Below are positions 5,118 to 5,126 of a DNA stretch of 5,126 nt, in pieces (position 1 is the first letter of the stretch; each line of letters opens with the position of its first letter). The notes beneath the pieces are model-generated. The model saw only the letters and a list, made by a program, of their open reading frames with translations, was not told the DNA's origin and made no database searches. Source of the DNA: a bacterium (GTDB lineage: Bacteria; Verrucomicrobiota; Verrucomicrobiia; Limisphaerales; J093); the NCBI GenBank assembly GCA_021784265.1, contig JAJXTA010000292.1:1-5126 (forward strand), given 5' to 3'. The translations under genes were made by a program, and so were the position numbers.

Positions 5118-5126
5118 GATCCAACG

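Noticed and set aside
1..5126. CRISPR array, tRNA or rRNA gene
   Set aside because: No regularly spaced repeats and no tRNA or rRNA signature were seen on either strand.

Overview
The window is GC-rich DNA, very rich in G/C at third codon positions in its left half. It looks like a chromosomal segment of a soil or aquatic bacterium. The gene styles (a basic Arg/Lys-rich winged-helix protein, a compact araB-araD pair, a remnant of an integron-type tyrosine recombinase, a PF09720-type antitoxin with a ParE/RelE toxin) fit Verrucomicrobiota, perhaps Opitutales. That assignment is inference from general resemblance, not a search result.

Left part (1-243): the 3' end of a gene for a basic, proline/arginine-rich protein ending in a helix-turn-helix plus wing; it runs in from beyond the left edge. 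A gene-free gap of 189 bases follows.

Core (433-2861): a two-gene L-arabinose operon. araB (L-ribulokinase) and araD (L-ribulose-5-phosphate 4-epimerase) overlap by ATGA, and a probable intrinsic terminator follows at 2913-2944. Together they convert L-ribulose to D-xylulose 5-phosphate. The isomerase gene araA is not in the window.

Right part (2941-5126): lower GC3, long gene-poor stretches and accessory content. On the minus strand, hard against the ara terminator, is a short fossil of the N-terminal SAM-like domain of a tyrosine recombinase, interrupted by an in-frame amber codon. Pointing away from it, on the plus strand, are a small conserved-looking beta-barrel-like hypothetical protein (3591-3860), a possible short ORF (4221-4460) and a type II toxin-antitoxin pair (4612-5117). 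Two strong imperfect palindromes lie between them (4044-4149 and 4473-4558). The second ends in GTTCGAT just before the toxin-antitoxin unit. The same GTTCGATG occurs at the start of the 3591 gene, and an RYYYAAC match (ATCCAAC) directly follows the toxin stop at the window edge.

The most interesting reading is that 2941-5126 is a decayed integron or cassette array: an integrase relic on one strand and small promoter-poor genes plus a stabilising toxin-antitoxin unit on the other, separated by attC-like folds. The recombinase relic, both palindromes and the toxin-antitoxin pair are directly visible. The integron interpretation is inference and needs structure and similarity searches.
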